Shown: positions 1 through 9,209, counted from the first letter of the stretch. The stretch: DNA of 64,000 bases from Bradyrhizobium manausense (GCF_018129685.1 NZ_JAFCLG010000006.1:269236-333235); one strand, 5' to 3'. Numbers and translations: made by a program. The notes: generated by a model not told the origin, from the sequence alone.

Positions 1-269
1 GCCGCACCCACCAGCTCCGCGCCCATATGGAGCATATCGGCCATCCCATCGTCGGCGATCCCAAATATTTCAACATCGAGAACTGGCAGTTGCCGGGCGG
101 CCTGCAAAACCGGCTGCATCTGCTCGCGCGCCGCATCGTCATCCCGCATCCGCGCGGCGGGGTGATCGACGCCACCGCGCCGCTGCCGCCGCACATGCAG
201 CAGTCGTGGAATCTGCTCGGGCTGGATGCGAGCCGGTTCGATCCGATCGAGAACGCGCCGGAAGAGTAG
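1..269 (+). CDS. RluA-family 23S rRNA pseudouridine synthase, C-terminal part (cut by window edge)
   Basis: The reading frame is open from the first bases and reads RTHQLRAHMEHIGHPIVGDPKY. This is the conserved late motif of the RluA/RluC/RluD family, which isomerises uridine to pseudouridine in rRNA or tRNA. The N-terminal S4 domain and the catalytic Asp motif lie outside the window, so the subfamily cannot be set. The protein ends with an ordinary tail of about 50 residues. Its stop codon directly abuts the end of the convergent small secreted-protein gene. Confidence 0.85.
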   Translation, partial: RTHQLRAHMEHIGHPIVGDPKYFNIENWQLPGGLQNRLHLLARRIVIPHPRGGVIDATAPLPPHMQQSWNLLGLDASRFDPIENAPEE

Positions 270-716
270 TCAATTCCGAAACTGTTCCAGAAACATCCGC
301 AGGCTGTCATGCGGGCTCTCGACGTCAGTGATCAGCCAGCCCTCGGGTCCGTTGACCAGGATGAAGTTCAGCACGACCTTGCGGCCGTGATTGTCGAAAT
401 TCGCAGCGACATAGGTCTTGTCGTATTGCTTGCGGATAACAGCGATCGTCACAGGGCCGAGCTTCCAGCTCGGGCTTTGCACCAGAAAATCATACGGCTC
501 GCTCCGCGGCGCAGACCACGCCTTGCGCAGGGAAGGGTCGAAGAACTGCCGGGTGGTCGCATCGTCCCGCGGCAGGCCCTTCGACACCTCCGGCGCGCCC
601 GCGCCGTAATAGGCATAGACATTGCGGACCAGCGATTCCGGGGTGCGAAAGCCGGCCTCGGCCGCGGCCAGCCAAAGCCCGGCGAACAGGGCCGCAATAC
701 CCCCAAGTTCCCTCAT
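270..716 (-). CDS. small secreted protein, DUF3828-like
   Basis: 148 residues from the ATG at 716. An upstream TTG would add nine residues in front of a good signal peptide (MRELGGIAALFAGLWLAAAEA), so the ATG is preferred. The mature part has the pattern YYGAG-GLPRDD-TTRQFFDPSLRKAW and a C-terminal VNGPEGWLITDVES segment. This resembles DUF3828-type periplasmic proteins, probably with an NTF2-like fold. Function is unknown. It is convergent with the pseudouridine synthase gene and divergent from the ATP12 gene. Confidence 0.6.
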   Translation of the reverse strand: MRELGGIAALFAGLWLAAAEAGFRTPESLVRNVYAYYGAGAPEVSKGLPRDDATTRQFFDPSLRKAWSAPRSEPYDFLVQSPSWKLGPVTIAVIRKQYDKTYVAANFDNHGRKVVLNFILVNGPEGWLITDVESPHDSLRMFLEQFRN

Positions 717-839
717 GCCTGCCGTCCGCTTTATCGGCTCCAATTCTTGGCCTAAAACTTCTTGGCCTAAAACGCGCTTACCTTAAAAGCCGATCTTACT
801 TCAAAAAACCGCATTCAGCGGCGGAGACCGAAACCTCAC

Positions 840-1634
840 ATGCGCGAATTGTTCGAAGAAGCAGCCAGCCAACCCCCGCGGGATCCGCGGGAATCGGCGC
901 GCGCGTCGGCGCGGACGCCGCTGCGCAAGCGCTTCTACAAAGAGGCCGGCGTCGCCGAGACAGAGGGCGGCTTTGCCATCACCCTCGACGGCAAGCCGAT
1001 CCGCACGCCCTCCGCCCGCCAGGTGGTGATCCCGTCGCGGGCGCTCGCCGATGCCGTGGCCGCCGAATGGGCTGCCCAGGGCGAGACAATCGATCCCGTG
1101 ACCATGCCGCTGACCCGGATCGCCAACAGCGTGGTCGAGGGCGTGGTCGACCGCGTCGGGCTCGTTATGGACGACCTCGCCAGGTACTTCGAGACCGACC
1201 TGCTGTTCTATCGCGCCGGCCACCCGGAAGGGCTGGTCGCGCGCGAGGCCGCGCATTGGGACCCCGTGCTGTTCTGGGCCGCCGAGGCGCTGGGGGCGCA
1301 TTTCATCCTTTCCGAGGGCATCATCCATGTGAAGCAGCCGGACGAGGCGCTCCGGGTGGCCCGCAGCGCGCTGCCGGAGGATCCTTGGTCGGTTGCCGCC
1401 CTCCACGTCGTGACGACCCTGACCGGATCGGCGCTGCTGGCCCTGGCGCTGGCCCATGGCGTGCATGACGCTGCCCAGGTCTGGGCCGCCGCCCATGTCG
1501 ACGAGGACTGGAACATCGACCAATGGGGCGTGGACGAGGAAGCGGCCGCCCGGCGGGCCATGCGCCTGCGGGATTTCGAGGCCGCCGTGGCCGTACTGAC
1601 GGCCGTGAAGCCGCCCGCGGCCAAAGGTCCTTAA
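840..1634 (+). CDS. ATP12-family F1-ATPase assembly chaperone
   Basis: 264 residues. An N-terminal stretch (KRFYKEAGVAETEGGFAITLDGKPIRTP) and a central segment (ARYFETDLLFYRAGHPEGLV) are typical of the ATP12 family, which binds the F1 alpha subunit during ATP synthase assembly. The conserved acidic and tryptophan-rich C-terminal part (DEDWNIDQWGVDEEA) is present, and the length is normal for alphaproteobacterial members. The start is the first ATG. It is followed 55 bp later by the flagellar FliK-like gene, but nothing suggests a functional link. Confidence 0.9.
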   Translation: MRELFEEAASQPPRDPRESARASARTPLRKRFYKEAGVAETEGGFAITLDGKPIRTPSARQVVIPSRALADAVAAEWAAQGETIDPVTMPLTRIANSVVEGVVDRVGLVMDDLARYFETDLLFYRAGHPEGLVAREAAHWDPVLFWAAEALGAHFILSEGIIHVKQPDEALRVARSALPEDPWSVAALHVVTTLTGSALLALALAHGVHDAAQVWAAAHVDEDWNIDQWGVDEEAAARRAMRLRDFEAAVAVLTAVKPPAAKGP

Positions 1635-1689
1635 CGAGAGGTTTACGAGGGGCCCCTAGGGTGGGATTCGCGTTCCCCGGGCCCCTGAC

Positions 1690-3327
1690 ATGCCGACGCC
1701 GATAAGCTCGATCCTTCCAGTGAGTGCCGCCAGCCCTGTGGCTGATGCGGCAACGCCCGATCTCGTGCTTCAGGCCGGCAGCGTGGTCGACGCCAGGGTC
1801 GTCAGCGTGCTCGCCGACAATCTGGTGCGGATCGCGATCGCCAATCTGTCGATGGACGTGATGTCCGAGGTCTCGCTGACCCCAGGACAGAATCTCCAGC
1901 TCGCGGTCTCGCAGAACAACGGCACCATCAAGCTGGCCATCGTCAACGGAGCAGGCGAGGCGAGCGCCGATCAGGTCGCGCTGACGCCGACGGCGGCCTC
2001 GCTGGTGGACAGTCCTTCGCTCGTGCCGTCGGTCAATGCGGCCCGCAATCCCCTGACGCCGGCTGAACAGGTCGCCGTCACCGCAGCCTCGGCCGAGGCG
2101 GTCACAAAACAGGGCAGCCTGGCGCCGCTGTTCGCCAATCTGGCGTCAGTCGTCACCGGCAGCGATTTGCCGGCCGGATTGAAGCAGGCCGTGCTGGACG
2201 TGCTGGCGCAACAGACACCGCTCGACACCGGCCTCGACGGTGGCGATATCGAATCCGCGTTCCAGAAGTCCGGCCTGTTTCTCGAGGCTTCGCTCGCCTC
2301 AGGCGCGACGCCGCCGTCTGGAGCGGTGCCGGATCTGAAGGCCGCGCTGCTCGTGCTCCGCCAGACGCTGGCGGCGACATCAGGCACGCTCGCGACCGCC
2401 GCGCCGCAGGCCGCAACGCAAGGCGGGGCACCCGCGCCCAGCCCGTCGGCTGGTCTGCCGAGTGGAGTTTCAGCGCCGCAAGTGGCGGGCGAGGCAGCGC
2501 CGGCTGCGTTGCCGTCACGTGGGGCGGTTGCTCAACCCCCACAATGGCCAAGCGAGGTCGCGCTCGCCGCCGCCGTGCTGGCCGACAGCGCTGGCGGAAC
2601 GCCGCAGGCGCCGGTGCCGCGCGCGATGTCCGCGGGCCTGGCCGCGGCCCTGTTGCAAGAGGTCACGCAAGACCTGCCGCGCCTGACCGGCAATGTGCCT
2701 GATGCCACCAAGGCCGTTCCCGACGGCCACGTCTTCGAGACGGCCCTACGCACGACCACGCCGCCGCCGTTCCGCGGCGCGCTGCCGTCGCCGCAAGCGA
2801 TCGCCTCGCCATCGCTTCCACCAAACGCACCGCTCGCGGCAACCGTGCATCGCCTGATCGACGACACCGATGCGGCGATCGCGCGGCAGACGCTGTTGCA
2901 AGTCGCCTCGCTGCCAGACCGCGTCGATGCCAGCGGCCATCGCAGCGATCCGGCCGCGCCACAGTGGAATTTCGAAATTCCGTTTGCGACCCCGCAGGGC
3001 ACCGCGATGGCCCAGTTCGAGATCTCGCGCGACGGCGGCAACGAAACGCCGGATCCCGCCAAGCGCGCCTGGCGCGCGCGCTTCACGCTCAATGTCGAGC
3101 CCGCCGGACCCGTGCATGCGCTGATCACGCTCAATGGCGACAAAACCCTCGTGCGGATGTGGGCCGAGCGGCCCGCGACGGCGCAGCAGCTACGCGCCGG
3201 GATTGGCGAGCTCAATCAGGCGCTGACCAAAGCCGAGCTCAAGCCTGGCGATATCATCGTGCGCGACGGCACGCCGCCGCAGCCCGCGCCGGCCCGCGCC
3301 GGACACTTCCTGGATCGCGCCACATGA
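1690..3327 (+). CDS. fliK: flagellar hook-length control protein FliK-like
   Basis: 545 residues. The middle is long, low in complexity and rich in Ala and Pro (about residues 120-370). A compact C-terminal Flg_hook-type domain follows (about 420-520): WNFEIPFATPQGTAMAQFEISRD, then a beta-rich stretch and ELNQALTKAELKPGDIIVRDG. FliK measures hook length and switches export specificity by contacting FlhB. The next gene, which overlaps by four bases (ATGA), encodes an isolated FlhB-type cytoplasmic tail, matching that partnership. The main flagellar cluster is not in the window. Confidence 0.75.
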   Translation: MPTPISSILPVSAASPVADAATPDLVLQAGSVVDARVVSVLADNLVRIAIANLSMDVMSEVSLTPGQNLQLAVSQNNGTIKLAIVNGAGEASADQVALTPTAASLVDSPSLVPSVNAARNPLTPAEQVAVTAASAEAVTKQGSLAPLFANLASVVTGSDLPAGLKQAVLDVLAQQTPLDTGLDGGDIESAFQKSGLFLEASLASGATPPSGAVPDLKAALLVLRQTLAATSGTLATAAPQAATQGGAPAPSPSAGLPSGVSAPQVAGEAAPAALPSRGAVAQPPQWPSEVALAAAVLADSAGGTPQAPVPRAMSAGLAAALLQEVTQDLPRLTGNVPDATKAVPDGHVFETALRTTTPPPFRGALPSPQAIASPSLPPNAPLAATVHRLIDDTDAAIARQTLLQVASLPDRVDASGHRSDPAAPQWNFEIPFATPQGTAMAQFEISRDGGNETPDPAKRAWRARFTLNVEPAGPVHALITLNGDKTLVRMWAERPATAQQLRAGIGELNQALTKAELKPGDIIVRDGTPPQPAPARAGHFLDRAT

Positions 3328-3587
3328 GCGAGGACTCCAAGCTCGCAATCGCGCTGCACTACGAGAAGGGCAGCGGCGCGCCCGTGGTCGTGGCCAAGGG
3401 CAAGGGCACGATCGGCGCCAAGATCGTCGAGATTGCCAAGGCCAACGATATCCCGATCGAGGAGAACGAGATTTTGGCGGGCGCGCTCTCCAAGGTCGAA
3501 CTCGGCGAGGAAATTCCGCCTGATCTCTACAAGGCCGTCGCCGAAGTCCTCGTGTTCGTGCTGCGGCTGTCGGGCCGGGCGCGCTAG
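3324..3587 (+). CDS. stand-alone FlhB C-terminal-domain protein (EscU/YscU/HrcU-type tail)
   Basis: 87 residues, translationally coupled to the FliK-like gene by an ATGA overlap. The sequence (LALHYEKGSGAPVVVAKGKG-type start, IVEIAKANDIPIEENEILAGAL, VELGEEIPPDLYKAVAEVLVFVLRL) matches the cytoplasmic export-gate domain of FlhB. The transmembrane part and the autocleaving NPTH motif are absent. Such isolated tails (FhlB/FlhX) can partly replace the FlhB C-terminus in flagellar export. Family membership is seen; the role in switching export specificity is inferred. Confidence 0.85.
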   Translation: MSEDSKLAIALHYEKGSGAPVVVAKGKGTIGAKIVEIAKANDIPIEENEILAGALSKVELGEEIPPDLYKAVAEVLVFVLRLSGRAR

Positions 3588-3620
3588 ATGTGGATGAAAT
3601 CAAGTCCCCGGTCGGCAGTT

Positions 3621-3690
3621 CACCTCTCCCTACGGGAGAGGTGATCCGAGTCCGGTGCTCGCAGCGATTCAACCAAGAGTCATCCCAATC
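3621..3690. repeat. intergenic palindromic repeat, family C copy 1
   Basis: A hairpin (CACCTCTCCC, tac, GGGAGAGGTG) is followed by GATTCAACCAAGAGTCATCCC. A near copy with the same order lies at 62701-62762, 59 kb away. This is a dispersed, non-coding, REP-like element. Confidence 0.6.
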
Positions 3691-3758
3691 CAGAGCGCAT
3701 CATTCTCTCCCCGCGTCGCTGCGCTCGCAATGACGGAGTCTGCGGAGCCGACGCGGGC

Positions 3759-4751
3759 CTATCCCAGCTTGAACAACGCCTGCAAAAATTCCACCACGGC
3801 TTTCCGCGACTCCGCGGCCGTCGTCGGATTGCCGCCGACATGCGGATTGAGATCGACGCAGGCGTCCTTGTAGGTGAACGGCGCGTTCGTATCGGCATTC
3901 ATCAGCACGCTGCCGTCGCCTTCCCTGATATGGCAGTTGCGCACCGTCTGCGCATTGGCCGACACGACGACCGTATTGACGCCGAGCAGGCCGCTGTCGA
4001 AGCCGTGCGCGCTATCAGGGTATTCGGTCAGCACCACATCGCGGCCCGCGGCCTTGAGCCGTTCGACGAAGGCCTTGCAGCTCTTCACGGGATTATAGTC
4101 GTCGGGCGTTCCATGGAAGATGCGGATCGGGCGCGCCGCGACCTCGGTGTCAGTCTGATAGGTCGTCGAGCAATCCGGATAGAACGGGATGTAGGCCGCG
4201 AACTGCACGCCGGACTTGTTCCAGAGCCTGTGGAAGCGGTCGAGGCTCGCATAGAGCGTCGCCTGGCCACCGCGCGAAAAACCCATCAGCACGATGCGAT
4301 CAGGGTCGACGCGCGGATGCTTCGCCAAAATCTCCAGCGAGCGGTAGATGTCGATGATCAGATTGAGCCGGCCGAGCAGGGCCTGGTTCGGCCCCGTGAC
4401 TGTCAGCCCGCGGCCGGTAAAACCGTCGATCACGAAGGTCGAGATGCCCATGGCGTTGAATTCGCGCACCCAGGCGTCCGTGGTCGGGCCAACGCCGCTC
4501 GAGCCGTGCATCAGCACCACGACCGGCATCTTGCCGGTGCCCTGCGCGACGCGGAATTCGCCGGCGACGGTGACCGGCGTGCCGGCCGCCGCATCGCCGC
4601 TGAGGAATTGCTGGTCGGAGAGAGTGAGCGACGGAATCGGGAAGATCTCGGTCCTGGCAGGGGCTTCCTTGGGGAGCGATTGCGCGCTGGCGAGCACGGT
4701 TGAAGCGCAGAGCGCGATGAGAGCCATGGTGACGCGGAATGCCGTCGGCAT
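3759..4751 (-). CDS. secreted dienelactone-hydrolase-type alpha/beta hydrolase
   Basis: 330 residues with an N-terminal signal peptide (cleavage probably after ASAQ). The fold shows VVVLMHGSSGVG (oxyanion region), the nucleophile elbow GFSRGG and a late YPDSAHGFD histidine. HGTPDD probably supplies the acid. The family cleaves esters or lactones; the substrate is unknown. Several extra cysteines (PDCST, VKSCKAF, VRNCHI, KDACVD) may form disulfides in the periplasm. The start is supported by GGGGAGG seven bases upstream. It stands alone between convergent and unrelated neighbours. Confidence 0.75.
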   Translation of the reverse strand: MPTAFRVTMALIALCASTVLASAQSLPKEAPARTEIFPIPSLTLSDQQFLSGDAAAGTPVTVAGEFRVAQGTGKMPVVVLMHGSSGVGPTTDAWVREFNAMGISTFVIDGFTGRGLTVTGPNQALLGRLNLIIDIYRSLEILAKHPRVDPDRIVLMGFSRGGQATLYASLDRFHRLWNKSGVQFAAYIPFYPDCSTTYQTDTEVAARPIRIFHGTPDDYNPVKSCKAFVERLKAAGRDVVLTEYPDSAHGFDSGLLGVNTVVVSANAQTVRNCHIREGDGSVLMNADTNAPFTYKDACVDLNPHVGGNPTTAAESRKAVVEFLQALFKLG

Positions 4752-4823
4752 CGGATCCTCCCCTTATGATTTTCGGGAAGTAGACCAACGGTCGCGCGCG
4801 CTGTCAATTTGCGCGCCGGCGGC

Positions 4824-5420
4824 TCACGCCTTTTCGGCCGGCTTCTTCGCGGTCAGCGCCTGGTCGATGGCAAAGCCGCCGATCTCGCTCATCGCCTGCG
4901 AGATCACGTCGCCCTTCCGCGCAAAGCCGCTGGAGAGATAATCGAACTGCGTTCGCGCCAGCCGCAGCACCTCGATCGGCACGGAGATGACGGTCTCGTT
5001 GAAACTATCGACGGAGGCGCGCAATGCATCGAGCTCGGTGGTGAGCTTGCCGATATGGCTTTCCGCATCCTGCATCAGGCCGAGCAGCTTGCCGCGCTCG
5101 GTGTCGAAAGCGTCGCGCTCGGCGGCTGCCGCGGCGGTCACGTCCGCAAGCTGCGCCCGCAGCGCCTCGATCTGCCGAACCATGGCGTCGGAGGCGAGCT
5201 CGGCGGCTTCGTGCCGTTCGGCATTGCGCGTGCTCTCTTCCTGCGCCTGGTGATAGAGCCGCTCGGCGGACATCGCCCGGTGCGACAGCGACTCGATCAA
5301 GCTTGCCGCGCGCAGCAGCATCTCGCCGTTCCGGCCCGACACCATGCTGGCCATTCGCCGCAGGAAGTCGGTGGTCTCGGACGTGCTGTTCGGAGGCAGG
5401 GGAACGACCGTGGCGGACAT
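4824..5420 (-). CDS. hypothetical coiled-coil protein
   Basis: 198 residues from the ATG at 5420. The frame stays open further upstream, but only rarer start codons and low-quality sequence are found there. The middle (about residues 45-130) is Ala/Glu/Arg-rich with heptad character, indicating a long coiled coil. The C-terminus (QFDYLSSGFARKGDVISQAMSEIGGFAIDQAL) resembles phasin-like or structural proteins only loosely. No catalytic motif is visible. Function unknown; probably cytosolic. Confidence 0.6.
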   Translation of the reverse strand: MSATVVPLPPNSTSETTDFLRRMASMVSGRNGEMLLRAASLIESLSHRAMSAERLYHQAQEESTRNAERHEAAELASDAMVRQIEALRAQLADVTAAAAAERDAFDTERGKLLGLMQDAESHIGKLTTELDALRASVDSFNETVISVPIEVLRLARTQFDYLSSGFARKGDVISQAMSEIGGFAIDQALTAKKPAEKA

Positions 5421-5579
5421 GAGGTGATGCTTGCAGCCGGACGTGATGACCGCCGCCGTACCGACTGAGCTCACGCAACATTCGGCGCCTGATCGAAAGG
5501 GGAGCAAGCCTGAATCGCCCGGCCGGGTCAACCGACCTGCACGGGCAAATCGTGCTCATCCCGCTGCTCGTGCCGGGAG

Positions 5580-5984
5580 TCAGGCCTCTTTTTGCCGGCC
5601 GATCCGCCCCAGATGGGTGAAGCCGAAGCCGGCGGAATATTTCAGCCCATAGCCCAGCGCCCGGTCGAAGCCGATATGGGCCAGCCAGATCAAGGCGATG
5701 GACAGGGTGAGGGGCGCGGCGAGGCCGAAACCCAGCGTCATCAGGATCACCGGCGCGAGGTAGCTATGGACGGCGTTGTAGACCAGCGCGCCGAATTTGG
5801 CGTCCGACAGATAGGCCAGGAAGCTCAGATCGGGGACGAAGAAGAGCAGGGCGTAGACCCACCACGAGCCGTCCCAGGCGACATAGAGCGCCGTCATGGC
5901 GGCGAACAGAACGAGCCCCTCCAGCCGCAGCATCATCCTGACCCCGCCGGTCACGTGGCCTGCGTCAACAGCTCTCTCGTCCAT
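5580..5984 (-). CDS. DUF4260 integral membrane protein
   Basis: 134 residues with about four hydrophobic segments. Signature stretches are RLEGLVLFAAMTALYV, WWVYALLFFVPDLSFLAYL and IWLAHIGFDRALGYGLKY, ending FGFTHLGRIGR, which match the DUF4260 family. Function is unknown. The ATG at 5984 has GGGAGGCGAGG directly upstream. It is transcribed divergently from pccB, with about 145 bp between the two genes. Confidence 0.8.
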   Translation of the reverse strand: MDERAVDAGHVTGGVRMMLRLEGLVLFAAMTALYVAWDGSWWVYALLFFVPDLSFLAYLSDAKFGALVYNAVHSYLAPVILMTLGFGLAAPLTLSIALIWLAHIGFDRALGYGLKYSAGFGFTHLGRIGRQKEA

Positions 5985-6129
5985 CCTCGCCTCCCGGGCA
6001 AAACTTTGTAATTCCTTGCGCTTTCACGCTGCGGCAGGGCAGCCCTGCGGCGCCGAAAGCCGCTTCCCGGCTTGCAAAATGCCGTGTTAGAACCCGCATC
6101 ACTTAAGGCTTAAGAACTGGCGGGAGCAA

Positions 6130-7662
6130 ATGAAACATATCCTGGACGCCCTTGAAGACCGTCGTGCCGGCGCCAAGCTCGGCGGCGGGGAGAAGCGCAT
6201 CGAGGCGCAGCATGCCCGCGGCAAGCTGACCGCGCGCGAGCGCATCGAGCTGCTGCTCGACAAGGGATCGTTCGAGGAGTTCGACATGTTCGTCGAGCAC
6301 CGCTCCACCGAGTTCGGCATGGAGAAGAACAAGATCCCCGGCGACGGCGTCGTCACCGGCTGGGGCACCGTCAACGGCCGCAAGACCTTCGTCTTCGCCA
6401 AGGACTTCACCGTGTTCGGCGGCTCGCTGTCCGAGACCCACGCGCTGAAGATCACGAAACTTCAGGACATGGCGATGAAGGCGCGGGCGCCCATCATCGG
6501 CCTCTATGACGCCGGCGGCGCCCGCATCCAGGAGGGCGTCGCCGCGCTCGCCGGCTATTCCTACGTGTTCCGCCGCAACGTGCTCGCCTCGGGCGTGATC
6601 CCGCAGATCTCGGTCATCATGGGCCCCTGCGCCGGCGGCGACGTCTATTCGCCTGCCATGACCGACTTCATCTTCATGGTGAAGAACACCAGCTACATGT
6701 TCGTCACCGGCCCCGACGTGGTGAAGACCGTCACCAACGAGGTTGTCACCGCCGAAGAGCTCGGCGGCGCCAGCGTGCACGCCACGCGCTCCTCGATCGC
6801 TGACGGTGCCTTCGAGAACGACGTCGAGACGCTTCTGCAGATGCGGCGCCTGATCGACTTCCTGCCGTCGAACAATACCGACGGCGTGCCGGAATGGCCG
6901 AGCTTCGACGACACCGCCCGTATCGACATGTCGTTGGATACGCTGATCCCCGACAATCCGAACAAGCCCTACGACATGAAGGAACTGATCCTCAAGGTCG
7001 TGGACGAGGGCGATTTCTTCGAGATCGCGGAAGCCTTCGCCAAGAACATCGTTACCGGCTTTGGCCGCATCGCCGGCCGCACCGTCGGCTTCGTCGCCAA
7101 CCAGCCGATGGTGCTGGCCGGCGTGCTCGACAGCGATGCGTCGCGCAAGGCCGCGCGCTTTGTTCGGTTTTGCGATGCCTTCAACATCCCGATCGTCACC
7201 TTCGTCGACGTGCCGGGCTTCCTGCCCGGCACGAGCCAAGAATATGGCGGCCTGATCAAGCATGGCGCCAAGCTGCTGTTCGCCTATTCGCAGTGCACCG
7301 TGCCGCTGGTGACCATCATCACCCGCAAGGCCTATGGCGGCGCCTTCGACGTCATGGCGTCGAAGGAAATCGGCGCCGACATGAACTACGCCTGGCCGAC
7401 CGCACAGATCGCCGTCATGGGCGCCAAGGGCGCGGTCGAGATTATCTTCCGCAGCGACATCGGCGACCCCGACAAGATCGCCGCCCGCACCAAGGAATAC
7501 GAAGACCGCTTCCTGTCACCCTTCATCGCCGCCGAGCGCGGCTATATCGACGACGTCATCATGCCGCACTCGACCCGCAAGCGGATCGCGCGCGCGCTGG
7601 CAATGCTGAAGGACAAGAAGGTGGAAGCGCCGGCGAAGAAGCACGACAATCTGCCGTTGTGA
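6130..7662 (+). CDS. pccB: propionyl-CoA carboxylase beta (carboxyltransferase) subunit
   Basis: 510 residues, the usual length. It transfers carboxyl from carboxybiotin on the alpha subunit to propionyl-CoA, giving methylmalonyl-CoA, a step in odd-chain, branched-chain and propionate breakdown. Both crotonase-like halves are present. The N-half shows GDGVVTGWGTVNGR and GLYDAGGARIQEG with GPCAGGDVYSPAMTDF. The C-half shows DVPGFLPGTSQEYGG and RKAYGGAFDVMASKEIGAD. The ATG has GGGAG in front. The alpha subunit and biotin carboxylase genes are not in the window. Confidence 0.92.
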   Translation: MKHILDALEDRRAGAKLGGGEKRIEAQHARGKLTARERIELLLDKGSFEEFDMFVEHRSTEFGMEKNKIPGDGVVTGWGTVNGRKTFVFAKDFTVFGGSLSETHALKITKLQDMAMKARAPIIGLYDAGGARIQEGVAALAGYSYVFRRNVLASGVIPQISVIMGPCAGGDVYSPAMTDFIFMVKNTSYMFVTGPDVVKTVTNEVVTAEELGGASVHATRSSIADGAFENDVETLLQMRRLIDFLPSNNTDGVPEWPSFDDTARIDMSLDTLIPDNPNKPYDMKELILKVVDEGDFFEIAEAFAKNIVTGFGRIAGRTVGFVANQPMVLAGVLDSDASRKAARFVRFCDAFNIPIVTFVDVPGFLPGTSQEYGGLIKHGAKLLFAYSQCTVPLVTIITRKAYGGAFDVMASKEIGADMNYAWPTAQIAVMGAKGAVEIIFRSDIGDPDKIAARTKEYEDRFLSPFIAAERGYIDDVIMPHSTRKRIARALAMLKDKKVEAPAKKHDNLPL

Positions 7663-7670
7663 GATGAGCA

Positions 7671-7750
7671 TAGGGCGGATATCGAAGCGTAATCCGCCCA
7701 CCTTTTCGACGATGCTTGCGGCGGATTACGGCTGCGCCTAATCCGCCCTA
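7671..7750. repeat. intergenic palindromic repeat, family B copy 1
   Basis: TAGGGCGGAT with GTAATCCGCCC on the left is mirrored by GCGGATTAC and TAATCCGCCCTA on the right. The same arrangement recurs at 9122-9209. It lies directly after pccB and could double as a transcript-end structure. Confidence 0.65.
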
Positions 7751-7777
7751 CAATCCGGATCCGGCGCACGTAATCCC

Positions 7778-8125
7778 ATGACCTCAGACGATCCGACCGA
7801 CGAAATCTCCGATATCGAAGACCGGATCGAGCGGCTCGCCGCGATCGCCGAACGGTGCCGGAAGTACATCCTGGCTTCCAAGATCGCGATCGGAAGCGGT
7901 GCGGCGCTGCTGTTGGTCACCATCCTCGGCCTGTTTGGGTTTGGACAGACCGCCGCGCTCGGGTCGATCGCGTTGATCCTCGGCGGCATCGTCTCGGTCG
8001 GCTCGAACATCAGCACGCTGCGGCAGACGGACGATGCGATCGGCATGGCCGAGGCGCGCCGGTCGGCGTTGATCGGCAGGATCGATTTGCGTGTGGTCGC
8101 CGATACGCCGATGAAGCTGGTGTAG
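7778..8125 (+). CDS. small two-pass membrane protein
   Basis: 115 residues. A charged N-terminus with amphipathic helix (DEISDIEDRIERLAAIAERCRKYI) precedes two hydrophobic spans (about 37-55 and 60-78) separated by FGFGQTA. A polar tail of about 35 residues ends at a stop just before the convergent 50-residue ORF. No known family recognised. The start lacks a strong Shine-Dalgarno match. Function unknown. Confidence 0.55.
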   Translation: MTSDDPTDEISDIEDRIERLAAIAERCRKYILASKIAIGSGAALLLVTILGLFGFGQTAALGSIALILGGIVSVGSNISTLRQTDDAIGMAEARRSALIGRIDLRVVADTPMKLV

Positions 8126-8134
8126 CGCGCGGCC

Positions 8135-8287
8135 TCATGCGGCCGTCTTGACGTTCAGAGCCTGCAACTCCGCGCGGCATTCGGCGGCGAAGGCCTGAAG
8201 CCGTTCCGCGGCTTGCCGGTCGAGGATCGCCTTCGCCAGGCGCTCGGCGCGGGCGACTTGCTCTCTGAGATAATCGATGCGGGCCAT
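8135..8287 (-). CDS. 50-residue hypothetical protein
   Basis: The ATG at 8287 is preceded by GGAAGGTGA at good spacing, the strongest ribosome site in this stretch. The product begins MARIDYLREQVARAERLAKA and ends ELQALNVKTAA. It is helical, Ala/Arg/Glu-rich and probably a single amphipathic helix or coiled coil, with one Cys. No family recognised. It is convergent with the two-pass membrane protein gene, ten bases apart. Real expression is inferred from the ribosome site and the codon pattern. Confidence 0.55.
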   Translation of the reverse strand: MARIDYLREQVARAERLAKAILDRQAAERLQAFAAECRAELQALNVKTAA

Positions 8288-8393
8288 GTGTCACCTTCCG
8301 CCAGAAAAACCTATGGCGATAATTTGAGGCAAATTGCTTCGTTCCAGCGGCCTTGAGCCTATGGCTAACCCGGGGTTAACAATGTGCGGTGGG

Positions 8394-9047
8394 TCACATC
8401 CCGCGTGCCTTATCCGCTGCCGCGAAATGGGCCATCTGATCCGCATGGGCCTTGGCGAAGGCCGGGCGGCCAGTCGCACGCGCGACGTAGGCGCGGCAGG
8501 CGGGACTGTCCGCCAGTCCGTCGAAACCATCGGCCACCCGCAGCACATCCGCCATCAGGATGTCGGCGACGGAGAACGTGCCCGCCAGCCATTCGCGCGC
8601 CGCCAGCACCGGCTCGAGACGCATGAGGCGCAGCTTGAGGAAGTCGTCGACGAATTTCCACGCCGCGGTGTCGCTCGGGTGTTTCATGAACTTCGACATC
8701 GTCCAGGGCAGGCTTGCCATCTCCACCGAATTGAGCGCGCCGAACACCCATTCCGTCGCCTCAGCGCGGCCGCGCGGATCTGATGGCAGCAGCCGATCGC
8801 TGAGCCCGCCGAGATGCAGCAGGATCGCGCCGCTCTCGAAGATCGAGATGTCGCCATCGGTGAGCCACGGCACCTGGCCGAACGGCTGGTGCGCCAGATG
8901 CGCAGGACCACGGTCGTCGAACGGCGTGCTGGCGACGCGATAGGGCAAGCCGGCCTCTTCGAGCGCCCAGCGCACCCTGAGGTCGCGGACATAGCCGCGC
9001 GGCGGCGGGGGAACCCAGTCATACGTGATCAAGGTGAGGTTGGGCAT
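8394..9047 (-). CDS. glutathione S-transferase family protein
   Basis: 217 residues from the ATG at 9047. The N-terminal thioredoxin-like domain (about 1-80) has NLTLITYDWVPPPPRGYVRDLRVRWALEEAGLPYRV, then QVPWLTDGDISIFESGAILLHLGG, the glutathione-binding cis-Pro and ES motif. The C-terminal all-helical domain contains AGTFSVADILMADVLR, the usual N-capping Asp motif. Substrate unknown. An upstream in-frame extension of 22 residues has no family character and was not used. Confidence 0.85.
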   Translation of the reverse strand: MPNLTLITYDWVPPPPRGYVRDLRVRWALEEAGLPYRVASTPFDDRGPAHLAHQPFGQVPWLTDGDISIFESGAILLHLGGLSDRLLPSDPRGRAEATEWVFGALNSVEMASLPWTMSKFMKHPSDTAAWKFVDDFLKLRLMRLEPVLAAREWLAGTFSVADILMADVLRVADGFDGLADSPACRAYVARATGRPAFAKAHADQMAHFAAADKARGM

Positions 9048-9121
9048 GCTCTGTCTCCGTGCTGTCTCGGGCCTAGGACGGATGGAGGCGGCGCGTTCCG
9101 ACATGAGCGACACTTTTTTGT

Positions 9122-9209
9122 GGGGTGGATTAGCCGAAGGCGTAATCCGCCGACGCCTGTCTCGCCGGATGGAGGCGTTGGCGGATTACGCTTCGCTAAT
9201 TCGCCCTAT
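9122..9209. repeat. intergenic palindromic repeat, family B copy 2
   Basis: GGGGTGGATTAGCCGAAGGC and GTAATCCGCC on the left are mirrored by GGCGGATTACG and CTAATTCGCCC on the right. It is a diverged partner of the copy at 7671-7750 and lies upstream of the GST gene. Confidence 0.65.
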